Shown here: piece after piece, positions 1 through 5,645 of the stretch | Position numbering within the stretch: the stretch's first letter is position 1 | Layout: each line of letters opens with the position of its first letter | Origin: an uncultured Chlamydiae bacterium | GTDB taxonomy: Bacteria; Chlamydiota; Chlamydiia; Chlamydiales; CALBHK01 | Direction of reading: 5' to 3' | DNA: 7,545 nucleotides | Assembly: GCA_937894565.1 (NCBI GenBank) | Contig: CALBHK010000081.1 | Location: 1-7,545 of the forward strand | Notes under the pieces: generated by a model | Seen by the model: the letters and a program-made list of their open reading frames with translations, nothing else | Database searches by the model: none | What the model was told of the DNA's origin: nothing | Position numbers and translations under genes: made by a program

Positions 1-1
1 C

Positions 2-133
2 GCCGGGGAATACTTAGGAGAGAAAGCAGAAACAGCTTTTAAACGCCCTAGCCTTGAAATTATGCTTATAACTATTCTACAATTCATCGGTAAAAAAGTT
101 TCTATTAAAGAACTATTTTGTACCATCGTTTAG
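2..133 (+). CDS. C-terminal end of an unidentified protein (partial)
   Basis: An open frame enters from the left edge in frame 2 and runs 43 codons to a TAG stop. It begins AGEYLGEKAE and ends KELFCTIV. No domain is recognisable in this piece. It is mixed charged and hydrophobic, without a clear membrane segment. The frame being open to the edge and the following A+T-rich non-coding stretch support it as the tail of a real gene, but a chance open frame of this length cannot be excluded. No function is proposed. Confidence 0.4.
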   Translation, partial: AGEYLGEKAETAFKRPSLEIMLITILQFIGKKVSIKELFCTIV

Positions 134-183
134 ATAAGTTGATTTATCCATTTGCTTTACATACTCTCCTAGCCTATCTATTC

Positions 184-217
184 ACTGATTAAACGAAATT
201 CACCATCAGTTATTTTT
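184..217 (+). terminator. weak terminator-like inverted repeat
   Basis: ACTGAT (184-189) and ATCAGT (205-210) form a six-base inverted repeat, with TATTTTTG directly after it. It lies about 50 bases after the stop at 133, where a terminator for that gene would be expected. The loop is long (15 bases) and the stem is weak, so this is only a suggestion. Confidence 0.2.
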
Positions 218-298
218 GCTTTCTGAACGATTTATTTTAATAATTTTTTCCTCAAACAAAAATCAAAACTTAGTATTAAATTTTTCTTGAGTGAACAG

Positions 299-323
299 CA
301 GAAGTTAAGATTTCAAACTTCTG
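299..323. repeat. inverted repeat CAGAAGTT-N9-AACTTCTG
   Basis: Perfect eight-base arms at 299-306 and 316-323 are separated by nine bases. No T-tract follows on either strand, so it does not look like an intrinsic terminator. It lies about 95 bases upstream of the regulator gene at 417 and could be a protein-binding site or an RNA hairpin. Function is unknown. Confidence 0.4.
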
Positions 324-344
324 GATAACCCTTTAAAAATTACA

Positions 345-376
345 TGTGGCACCCCACTGCCACACATTGTGGCAGT
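345..376. promoter_or_regulatory. operator-like cluster of three TGTGGCA half-sites
   Basis: A perfect palindrome ACTGCCACA-CAT-TGTGGCAGT spans 356-376 (nine-base arms, three-base centre). A third half-site TGTGGCA lies at 345-351, in the same orientation as the right arm. The run that follows is A-rich, not T-rich, so it is not a plus-strand terminator, and on the minus strand the Ts precede the hairpin. It sits immediately upstream of the candidate -35 of the regulator gene. Binding by that helix-turn-helix regulator (autoregulation) is an inference from position and symmetry. Confidence 0.5.
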
Positions 377-381
377 AAAAA

Positions 382-410
382 TTGCTAAAAAAAGTGAAAT
401 ACCCTATATC
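382..410 (+). promoter_or_regulatory. candidate sigma70-type promoter, possibly leaderless
   Basis: TTGCTA (382-387) and TATATC (405-410) are spaced by 17 bases, each matching four of six consensus positions. Transcription from here would start at about the ATG at 417. No Shine-Dalgarno sequence precedes that ATG, which fits a leaderless mRNA. The hexamers are weak, so the call is tentative. Confidence 0.3.
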
Positions 411-416
411 TAGCTC

Positions 417-1211
417 ATGCAAACTGAGACGACATTATTTAATATAAGCCAAACCGATGAAGAGCGTTCTAACTTTCGCTTGTGGCTTCAACGTCAATTT
501 ACAGAGCGATGCAAGAAAAACCCTCGATACTCTTTGCGTGCCTTTTCAAAATATTTGTCAATTGATCCTTCATCGCTATCGCAAATTTTAAGTGGCAAAC
601 GTCCACTCTCTAAGAAAAATGTAAAGGCAATCTCACAAAAGCTATTTGCAACACCTAAGGACTTGAAGTCATTTGGATTGATGACATCAAATCAAGTTAC
701 AGATTCAGCCTATATGCAGGTTTCCCTGGATGTATTTGCAGTCATTTCTGATTGGTATCACTACGCGATTTTAGAGCTAACTTTTGTTTCTGGATTTAAA
801 GCTGATCCAAAATGGATTGCTAAAAAGCTCCTTATAACCACAGAGGAAGCTAAATCAGCGGTGGAGAGACTTAAACGACTTGGACTCATTTTAGAAGTGA
901 ATGGCTCACTTGTTAAATCATCCAAACTACTTACAAATCATTCAGATGTATGTACCAGCACTGCTCACAAGGAATTGCAAAAACAAATCATCGAAAAAGC
1001 ACTTTTAGCTGTCGACGAATGTGCTGCTGAAGACAAAGATATTACCTCTATGACCATGGCAATTGACATTTCAAAACTTGATAAAGCTCGCGAACTAACT
1101 CGTAAATACCGCCGCGAGATGTGCGCTCTACTTGAAGATGGCGAGCAAACTCAAGTTTATAACTTAGGAATACAACTTTATCCCCTATCAAAAAAACAGG
1201 AGAACTTATGA
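417..1211 (+). CDS. TIGR02147 family regulator (helix-turn-helix N-terminus)
   Basis: This 264-residue protein matches the TIGR02147/DUF4423 family in order and length. An N-terminal helical HTH part (about residues 20-80) contains SLRAFSKYLSIDPSSLSQIL followed by SGKRPLS. A middle domain (about 105-160) carries the family signature WYHYAILEL near 113-121 and a second winged-helix-like segment with AIDISK at 215-220 further on. The C-terminus has VYNLGIQLYPL (248-257). It has no signal peptide and should be a cytoplasmic DNA-binding protein. The start is the first ATG in the frame; nothing sensible lies downstream. It overlaps the next gene by ATGA, so it is translationally coupled to two exported proteins. 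The operator-like cluster upstream suggests autoregulation. The family is known mainly from Bdellovibrio-type bacteria and Fibrobacter, and the ligand or target of this member is unknown. Confidence 0.9.
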   Translation: MQTETTLFNISQTDEERSNFRLWLQRQFTERCKKNPRYSLRAFSKYLSIDPSSLSQILSGKRPLSKKNVKAISQKLFATPKDLKSFGLMTSNQVTDSAYMQVSLDVFAVISDWYHYAILELTFVSGFKADPKWIAKKLLITTEEAKSAVERLKRLGLILEVNGSLVKSSKLLTNHSDVCTSTAHKELQKQIIEKALLAVDECAAEDKDITSMTMAIDISKLDKARELTRKYRREMCALLEDGEQTQVYNLGIQLYPLSKKQENL

Positions 1212-2161
1212 AGATGATTTTACTAATTTCATTACTTAGCGGAATGACATTGGCACTTGCTCAATCTCCAGCAATAGAAAAAAATAATCCATTACTTGGT
1301 CTAGAATTTAAATCAACATTGCAACCTTCACGTGGTAGTGAGGGTATCGGTGGTGGCCACATTGTTTCTTGTAAAGGTCGGCCGTCAGTAACACTCGATT
1401 ACTATAATGCTTTAGTTAAAATTCCAAATCAAAATTTGTTGCTTGATCCAGAAAAAGAAAGTTTTGAAAGTACTTTAGAAAAAAGGCTTAATAGTTTTCA
1501 ATTAGCTTCTGAGGACCTAGAACTTTTTGAAAATCTCAATATAGGTGACTGGCTTGAGAAAACACTTCACTCGATTGGAGAAGTGTCTGATTGGATGAGC
1601 GTCAATCTTAAAATTATTGAAGACTTTAATTTAATTTACAGACTTCCCCCAAATTGCAAACTAGAGCAAGCTGCTGCACAAGAAAAAAATGGAAATGATA
1701 TAGCGTTGTATCAAAACTCCTTAATTACTAATAAACTCTCCTATGGACAAAAGAAAGTTTTGAGAGTCCATGAAGTTTTTTATACTTTAGTTCGTAGGAA
1801 TTTGGGAATTAACTCCAAGCCAGTTAGAACACTTTTAGAAAAAATCCTTTTAAAGGAAATTTCAGAGAGTGAAAAAGACAGAGCAATTAAAAACTTTATT
1901 GCAGAGATTAAGACTACCTCTAGTAAGCATATCTGCCATGCAGCTGGTTATAGTCCACTTTTCGATGGTTACTTTAAATTTTACAAGAAAGTTACTAAGC
2001 AACTTATTTTTTATGGTCAAACTGTAGAAGATGCTTTTCAAAAATTGCTGTTGGCTCAATCTACAACAGGCTACATTCCCTGTAACAAAGTTGGAGATGG
2101 TGGAAATGCTATAATTGGAATCTGCCTTGAATCTTTAACTTTAGGAGAAAATTGCAAATGA
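1208..2161 (+). CDS. exported protein with GGG-x-V-x-C and HE-x-x-Y motifs
   Basis: A 317-residue protein begins with a Sec signal peptide (MKMILLISLL, hydrophobic to about residue 18, probable cleavage after ALA). Mature features are GIGGGHIVSCKG followed by LDYYNAL (46-69), then PPNCKLEQAAAQ (147-158) and LRVHEVFYTL (185-194) with S203 and VR206-207. This order (GGxxVxC, LDYY, CxxxQxA, LxxHExxY, SxxVR) resembles a recurrent exported family of Bdellovibrio-like bacteria. Biochemical function is unknown, though the His-Glu pair could bind metal. Six cysteines (55, 150, 243, 292, 306, 316) suggest disulfides outside the cytoplasm. The C-terminus contains GDGGNAIIGIC. AGGAG at 1198-1202 lies five bases before the ATG, which overlaps the upstream stop as ATGA. 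It is followed by another ATGA overlap, so it is the middle gene of a three-gene operon. Confidence 0.8.
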   Translation: MKMILLISLLSGMTLALAQSPAIEKNNPLLGLEFKSTLQPSRGSEGIGGGHIVSCKGRPSVTLDYYNALVKIPNQNLLLDPEKESFESTLEKRLNSFQLASEDLELFENLNIGDWLEKTLHSIGEVSDWMSVNLKIIEDFNLIYRLPPNCKLEQAAAQEKNGNDIALYQNSLITNKLSYGQKKVLRVHEVFYTLVRRNLGINSKPVRTLLEKILLKEISESEKDRAIKNFIAEIKTTSSKHICHAAGYSPLFDGYFKFYKKVTKQLIFYGQTVEDAFQKLLLAQSTTGYIPCNKVGDGGNAIIGICLESLTLGENCK

Positions 2162-2748
2162 AAAATAGTTTTTTAAATAAATTTTTAATTACAACTTTTA
2201 ACATTTTGGTTTTTATAAATTCAGCCTCAGCACTAGAAAGTAAAAATTTTCAATGTAGCGGCAGGATCAAAAGAATTATTCTTAATTCTGAACACCTAAA
2301 AGCTGATGGAAGTCCTCAAGCTGAATACATTCATGAGCTTTCTGAAGGGGTATCTACTTCCTCTCTTACTCCCATCGACAGACGTTATAGTCAGGGAGTC
2401 ATTAACTTTAAGGACGGATATAAAATTGTTTTTACAGTTTCTTATGAGGATGGAACGCCAAAATTGTCCGGGCATTTCCGACGTGAAGATTTGCAGGGTC
2501 ACATAACCGTATTATCAGTTGGTGGCAGTCAAGATTCCAATTTGTCATTGGGTACTTTGGGTACATTAAGTACAGCAAACCAAACAGTGGTTTTTACAAG
2601 TACCGAAGCCATCAACGGTTATATAAATGAAAAAACAAACGCCCTTGAAGCAGTAGAAAATGGTAAACTACCCTGGAATTGCAACCGACGCTTGGCTCAG
2701 CTGTATTTGAAGCTAGTATATTGGTATCGTTCTAAATCTAGTCTCTAA
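2158..2748 (+). CDS. small exported protein of unknown function
   Basis: A 196-residue protein starts MKNSFLNKFLITTFNI and has a clear signal peptide ending around NSASA/L (residues 21-26). The mature part has two cysteines, FQCSGRI near residue 33 and PWNCNRR near the C-terminus, which could form a disulfide. It is rich in Ser, Thr and Gly with alternating polar and hydrophobic stretches, suggesting a beta-rich periplasmic or outer-surface protein. ATG at 2158 is preferred over the in-frame TTG at 2152: AGGAG at 2143-2147 is ten bases from the ATG but only four from the TTG, and the ATG gives an ATGA overlap with the gene before. It is the last gene of the regulator operon. I do not recognise a family. 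Confidence 0.75.
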   Translation: MKNSFLNKFLITTFNILVFINSASALESKNFQCSGRIKRIILNSEHLKADGSPQAEYIHELSEGVSTSSLTPIDRRYSQGVINFKDGYKIVFTVSYEDGTPKLSGHFRREDLQGHITVLSVGGSQDSNLSLGTLGTLSTANQTVVFTSTEAINGYINEKTNALEAVENGKLPWNCNRRLAQLYLKLVYWYRSKSSL

Positions 2749-2851
2749 AAAGTCTACGTAAGTTAGGACCATCTGAACTTCTTATGATAAAGTAAACAGT
2801 ATCTAAAATTCTTTTCTGGACATAGCCAACAATTCAATTAATGCTAGAAAC

Positions 2852-3418
2852 ATGATTAACACTGCAATTCGAGGTCAAGGCTGGTCACCTCTTTCTAACG
2901 AAGATCTGGCTAATCGACATTCTGAACTCATTGTGAGGCTAAACAAATTAAAGGTTTGTTCTTCCTTAACATACACTCCAGTAAAGAACGATTTAACATT
3001 AGCTGAAAATTTTGGGAAATATGTACGTGAACTTTTTGAAGTTTATAAAGCAATTCTTGAAGAAATGAAATCAAGTAGAGAGTGGGTAGTTCTTCAAGAA
3101 AGGTCAACATATCACTTTAAAGCTGGTTATTCAGATTCTATTATAGTTGGAGAGGAAAACACTCCTAATCAATTACAGATAAGAGGATTCCACTTTGACC
3201 CTTTAGTTTTTGATTTTAAATGGCACGACAATTCAATGGATCATCCATGGAAACCATGGAATTGGAGAATCGGTATTTATCCGGATGATTTAGATGAAAC
3301 TCATTATTTTTTTGATCTAAATAGTGAAAAGGGTTTTTCTGCAAAAGATTCTGAAATTTTATTTTATGGTATGACACCAATCTTTGCTTTGCAATTGACA
3401 TTGTTTCAATTAAATTAA
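2852..3418 (+). CDS. hypothetical protein, tryptophan-rich C-terminal half
   Basis: A 188-residue protein without signal peptide or membrane segments. The N-terminal half (to about residue 75) looks helical, with LSNEDLANRHSELIVRLNKL and FGKYVRELFEVYKAILEEM. The second half looks beta-rich and contains an aromatic patch, HPWKPWNWRIGIYPDDLDET (131-150), followed by HYFFDLNS. I do not recognise the family. The start is the only suitable ATG; no Shine-Dalgarno sequence precedes it, and the 103 bases after the previous gene hold only a weak -10-like TATGAT (2784-2789). The protein ends 30 to 42 bases before the PDZ gene, so the two may be co-transcribed. Confidence 0.6.
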   Translation: MINTAIRGQGWSPLSNEDLANRHSELIVRLNKLKVCSSLTYTPVKNDLTLAENFGKYVRELFEVYKAILEEMKSSREWVVLQERSTYHFKAGYSDSIIVGEENTPNQLQIRGFHFDPLVFDFKWHDNSMDHPWKPWNWRIGIYPDDLDETHYFFDLNSEKGFSAKDSEILFYGMTPIFALQLTLFQLN

Positions 3419-3460
3419 ATGAGTCGTGAATAAAAAATTTAAAATAAAATGGGTGCCTTC

Positions 3461-3763
3461 ATGAAGATCTTATTGGTTTTTTTCATATTATTTTCAACCA
3501 ACGTTTTAGCCAACAATGAGAGTGTCGAACCCATGCTAAGCAAAAATATTTCAAACTTTAAGATTTTAAAAATTGATCAAGACAGTATTTATGAAAAACT
3601 AGGACTCAAAGAGGGCGATATTATCAAGAAAGTAAATGGACAGATCGTAACAAGTCCCAAAAATGCAAAACAGTTATTCTCTAAAATAAAACAATTAAAT
3701 AAATTCGAAATTACAATTGAACGAAACGGAAAAGAGGAAGTACTCAGATACTCGATCAAATAG
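3461..3763 (+). CDS. small exported single PDZ-domain protein
   Basis: A 100-residue protein starts MKILLVFFILFSTNVLANNE, a signal peptide with probable cleavage after VLA. Nearly all the mature chain is one PDZ domain: DSIYEKLGLKEGDIIKKVNG, then IVTSPKNAKQLFSKI and FEITIERNGKEEVLRYSI. The pattern resembles the PDZ of the type II secretion protein GspC and the PDZ domains of HtrA-like proteases, but neither a GspC transmembrane/HR region nor a protease domain is attached. It probably acts as a periplasmic adaptor or peptide-binding protein; the partner is unknown. An in-frame ATG at 3449 would add MGAF. The ATG at 3461 is preferred because the lysine then follows the start directly, as usual in signal peptides, but neither start has a good ribosome-binding site. 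Confidence 0.75.
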   Translation: MKILLVFFILFSTNVLANNESVEPMLSKNISNFKILKIDQDSIYEKLGLKEGDIIKKVNGQIVTSPKNAKQLFSKIKQLNKFEITIERNGKEEVLRYSIK

Positions 3764-3777
3764 CACTGCAATTTTAA

Positions 3778-4203
3778 AAAAAAAAGCTCAACGAGGCTGC
3801 TCTCAATAAATTTTCACCCAAATCTAACTGGCATATCTTTCGTTATCCATTTTTACACGAGGGTAATTCTATAGATAAACGAAATCAAATTCGCAGTTAT
3901 TTAGCAAAGCTGAACTATAAAATAGCTGAAGTTACAATCGACTTTGATGACTGGGCCTGGAATGATCCCTATACACGTTGTGTTGCAAAAAATGACAGCG
4001 CATCTATTGAATGGCTCAGAAAATCATATCTTGCTCGCAGTGTGATCAATTTAAAGAGAGCTGTAGAGATATCAGATAAGATCTTTAGGCGGCCCATACC
4101 TCATGTCCTTTTGCTTCACCTAGGTGCTTTTGATGCTGAAATGCTTAAATCACTTATTGAAAATTACAAAAAAGAAGAAGATATGGATGACTGGCTCTTT
4201 TAA
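3778..4203 (+). pseudogene. polysaccharide deacetylase (NodB-like) fragment, both ends lost
   Basis: An open frame after the TAA at 3775-3777 encodes KKKLNEAALNKFSPK and then recognisable NodB-fold motifs: FRYPFLHEGN (motif 3, Arg-x-Pro), TIDFDDWAWND (motif 4, D-x-x-DW type) and HVLLLHLGAFDAEM (motif 5). The family removes acetyl groups from peptidoglycan, chitin or related glycans. The N-terminal third, with the TFDD and His-box metal ligands, is absent, because the preceding DNA is the PDZ gene. There is no start codon near 3778 and a ten-A run lies at 3776-3785. At the 3' side, family similarity stops after ENYKKE (about 4174). The last residues EDMDDWLF and the stop come from the insertion sequence. 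A plausible true C-terminus continues at 5648. It cannot be a functional enzyme as it stands. Confidence 0.8.
4181..4196 (+). repeat. left subterminal inverted repeat of the IS (IRL)
   Basis: ATATGGATGACTGGCT is the exact reverse complement of 5630-5645. It starts about six or seven bases inside the inferred left end. Pairing stops at both sides of the 16 bases. The copy is translated as the false tail of the deacetylase fragment. Confidence 0.85.
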
Positions 4204-4207
4204 ACGA

Positions 4208-4219
4208 GTGCTGGTTAAC
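4208..4219 (+). repeat. inner inverted repeat, left copy (pairs with 5530-5541)
   Basis: GTGCTGGTTAAC is the exact reverse complement of GTTAACCAGCAC at 5530-5541. Allowing two mismatches, the match spans 4205-4222 against 5527-5544 (16 of 18). It lies in the short left end, between the terminal repeat and the transposase start. A second partial partner, TAACCAGC, is at 5475-5482. Confidence 0.6.
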
Positions 4220-4222
4220 TCA

Positions 4223-4253
4223 TAAGTATAACGAGCTGAATCGTTTATACTTA
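4223..4253 (+). promoter_or_regulatory. hairpin in the transposase leader, covering a TATACT box
   Basis: TAAGTATAACGA (4223-4234) pairs with TCGTTTATACTTA (4241-4253) through 12 base pairs with one bulged T and a six-base loop GCTGAA. The right arm contains TATACT (4246-4251), a five-of-six -10 match, but no good -35 lies 16-18 bases upstream. The hairpin ends just before AAGGA (4256-4260), the ribosome-binding site of the transposase. It could limit read-through translation of the transposase from outside promoters; that role is inferred. Confidence 0.45.
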
Positions 4254-4270
4254 GAAAGGAACCAGTCTCC

Positions 4271-5386
4271 ATGGAAAACAAAATACTTTTTATTGGGCTA
4301 GATGTCGACGACAAAAACTATCACGCCCATGCCATTGTTGAAAATGAAAACGTTGGTATAGATTTTAGATCAAAACCAAATATTCATAGTCTAATAAAAA
4401 TGATTAAAGAAAAGTTTAAAGAAAATTACACTTTTCACTTTTGCTATGAGTCAACATACTCAGGCTATTTTTTATATCGTGAAATCACAAAAGTTGGTCA
4501 CGAATGTACGATTATCGCAGCTTCGTTAATCCCAGAAAAATCTGGTGATAAAGTTAAAAATGATCGTCTCGACGCTGAAAAGCTAGCAATTTATTTCATG
4601 AAAGGTTTGTTAACCCCAATTTATATTCCAACAGAAACTGATGAACAAGTCCGTGCCCTTGTTCGATCAAGAACTTTTATAAAAGATCAACAAAAAGAAA
4701 TTAAAAAACATGCTGTTGCAATTTGTAAACAACTGGGGTGGAACTATCGCCAGGACGAAAAAGAGTCATCATCATATTGGACACAAAAACATAAAAACTG
4801 GCTTAAAGAAAAATTAATTACTGCCTCTGAATTTACAAAATTTAATTTTAAAATTATCGAAGCACAAATAAACGATCTTGAAGAACGTCTAAATCAATAC
4901 GAATGTGAAATGCGAAGAATTTCAGAACTTCCAGAATACAAAGAAAAAATTAAAGCGCTGATTTGTTATCGTGGCATTGATATTTTATCAGCAATGATTT
5001 TAATAACTGAGTTAGGTGACATAAGACGTTTTTCACATCCCAAAAAACTTACGTCGTATGCGGGGCTAGATATTCGTGAATACAGCTCTGGTGGCCAACA
5101 AAGAAAATATTCAATCACAAGAATGGGTAATAAATTTATTAGAAAAATTCTAACAGAAGCCGCGCAAAACTATAATCGAATTCCAGTTATTGGAAAAGAT
5201 TTACGAACACGACGGCAAAATATTGAACCTAAATACACGGAAGTTGCAGACCGATGTATGCATCGAATTCATAAACGAGGAAAGCATTTATGGCATCGTG
5301 GAATTGCTGTTAATAAAGTAAAAACAGCCTGTGCGCGTGAAATGCTAGGCTTTATTTGGGAGTCATTAAATTTAGTAACGAATTAA
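4271..5386 (+). CDS. IS110/IS1111-family transposase (DEDD-Ser recombinase)
   Basis: This 371-residue protein has the two-domain layout of IS110-family transposases. The N-terminal RuvC-like DEDD domain shows FIGLDVD (Asp11), CYESTYSG (Glu60) and KNDRLDAEKLA (Asp98, Asp101). A charged helical linker, probably a coiled coil, spans about 185-220. The C-terminal Transposase_20 domain has ICYRGIDILSAMILITELGD, FSHPKKLTSYAGL and YSSGG (271-275), which holds the nucleophilic serine (272 or 273). SITRMGNKFIRKIL then follows. All catalytic motifs and the family length are intact, so the enzyme may be active. ATG at 4271 is supported by AAGGA ten bases upstream. In the family it cuts and joins DNA at a short core under guidance of an RNA from the element's non-coding end, here probably the right end (5401-5620). 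Confidence 0.93.
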   Translation: MENKILFIGLDVDDKNYHAHAIVENENVGIDFRSKPNIHSLIKMIKEKFKENYTFHFCYESTYSGYFLYREITKVGHECTIIAASLIPEKSGDKVKNDRLDAEKLAIYFMKGLLTPIYIPTETDEQVRALVRSRTFIKDQQKEIKKHAVAICKQLGWNYRQDEKESSSYWTQKHKNWLKEKLITASEFTKFNFKIIEAQINDLEERLNQYECEMRRISELPEYKEKIKALICYRGIDILSAMILITELGDIRRFSHPKKLTSYAGLDIREYSSGGQQRKYSITRMGNKFIRKILTEAAQNYNRIPVIGKDLRTRRQNIEPKYTEVADRCMHRIHKRGKHLWHRGIAVNKVKTACAREMLGFIWESLNLVTN

Positions 5387-5529
5387 TTTTTAAATATTTT
5401 TGTAAGATGAGGAGATCAACATTTTTTATGAAGGATAAGTTGAGAAATGGTAGCCCACTAAAAACCCCTTGAGATAACCAGCTCTCGCAGGAAGATTGCG
5501 GAAGGCCTTTCGTCGAATAAACTTACTGC

Positions 5530-5541
5530 GTTAACCAGCAC
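5530..5541 (+). repeat. inner inverted repeat, right copy (pairs with 4208-4219)
   Basis: GTTAACCAGCAC is the reverse complement of the left-end copy at 4208-4219. It lies just before the candidate donor guide at 5546, within the presumed guide RNA. It also repeats the TAACCAGC found at 5475-5482, just after the candidate right-target guide. Confidence 0.6.
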
Positions 5542-5579
5542 GCGAATATGAGGTTGATTGAACTCGAAAGCTTCTTCAA

Positions 5580-5605
5580 TAAAAAAGGTCCGATCAACCG
5601 GACCT
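5580..5605 (-). terminator. intrinsic terminator on the minus strand
   Basis: Read on the minus strand, AGGTCCG-GTTGAT-CGGACCT is a perfect seven-base-pair G+C-rich hairpin, with six Ts running from its last stem base (5586-5581). It lies about 66 bases beyond the stop of the minus-strand gene ending at 5671, so it can end that transcript inside the insertion sequence. On the plus strand the same hairpin belongs to the candidate guide RNA and lacks an immediate T-tract. Confidence 0.65.
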
Positions 5606-5629
5606 CATCTTACATTTTTTAAATTTGAC

Positions 5630-5645
5630 AGCCAGTCATCCATAT
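5630..5645 (-). repeat. right subterminal inverted repeat of the IS (IRR)
   Basis: AGCCAGTCATCCATAT is the exact reverse complement of 4181-4196. It ends two or three bases inside the inferred right end. A consensus-perfect TTGACA (5625-5630) overlaps its inner edge, pointing out of the element. Confidence 0.85.

Larger units (their letters stand above)
5401..5620 (+). ncRNA. candidate bridge/seek RNA in the IS right end
   Basis: The element's only long non-coding region follows the transposase, where IS1111-group elements encode their guide RNA. TGTAAGATGAGG (5401-5412) is the exact complement of CCTCATCTTACA (5603-5614), followed by TTTTTT, so a closing stem and end are plausible. Candidate guides are as follows. 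AAACCCCT (5462-5469) is complementary to AGGGGTTT, the target right flank with core A (5647-5654), and U5470 adds a G-U pair. ATATGA (5546-5551) equals the right end plus core (5642-5647). CTTCTTC (5571-5577) is complementary to core plus left end (4174-4180). A weak left-target guide is GAAGGA (5430-5435), against AAAAGA (4170-4175) with two wobbles. The order (target pair, then donor pair) matches the known bridge RNA layout. Exact ends and fold are inferred. Confidence 0.55.

Noticed and set aside
1862..2059. Minus-strand and alternate-frame open frames inside the larger genes (also 2296-2506, 2928-3110, 3216-3401, 3589-3771)
   Set aside because: They are short shadows of well-supported plus-strand genes, with no domains or initiation signals.
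2152..2157. TTG as the start of the third operon gene
   Set aside because: AGGAG is only four bases away. ATG at 2158 has better spacing and forms the ATGA overlap also seen in the previous gene pair.
2749..2851. Terminator or promoter between the operon and the next gene
   Set aside because: Only a loose AAGTT/AACTT repeat without a T-run and an isolated TATGAT are present; neither is strong enough to call.
3776..3798. Minus-strand terminator (short hairpin followed by ten Ts)
   Set aside because: The stem is only five pairs with a bulge, and no minus-strand gene nearby needs it. The A-run is more likely a low-complexity junction.
4174..4203. EDMDDWLF as the real C-terminus of the deacetylase
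   Set aside because: These codons are the left end and inverted repeat of the insertion sequence, and a better continuation lies beyond the right end.
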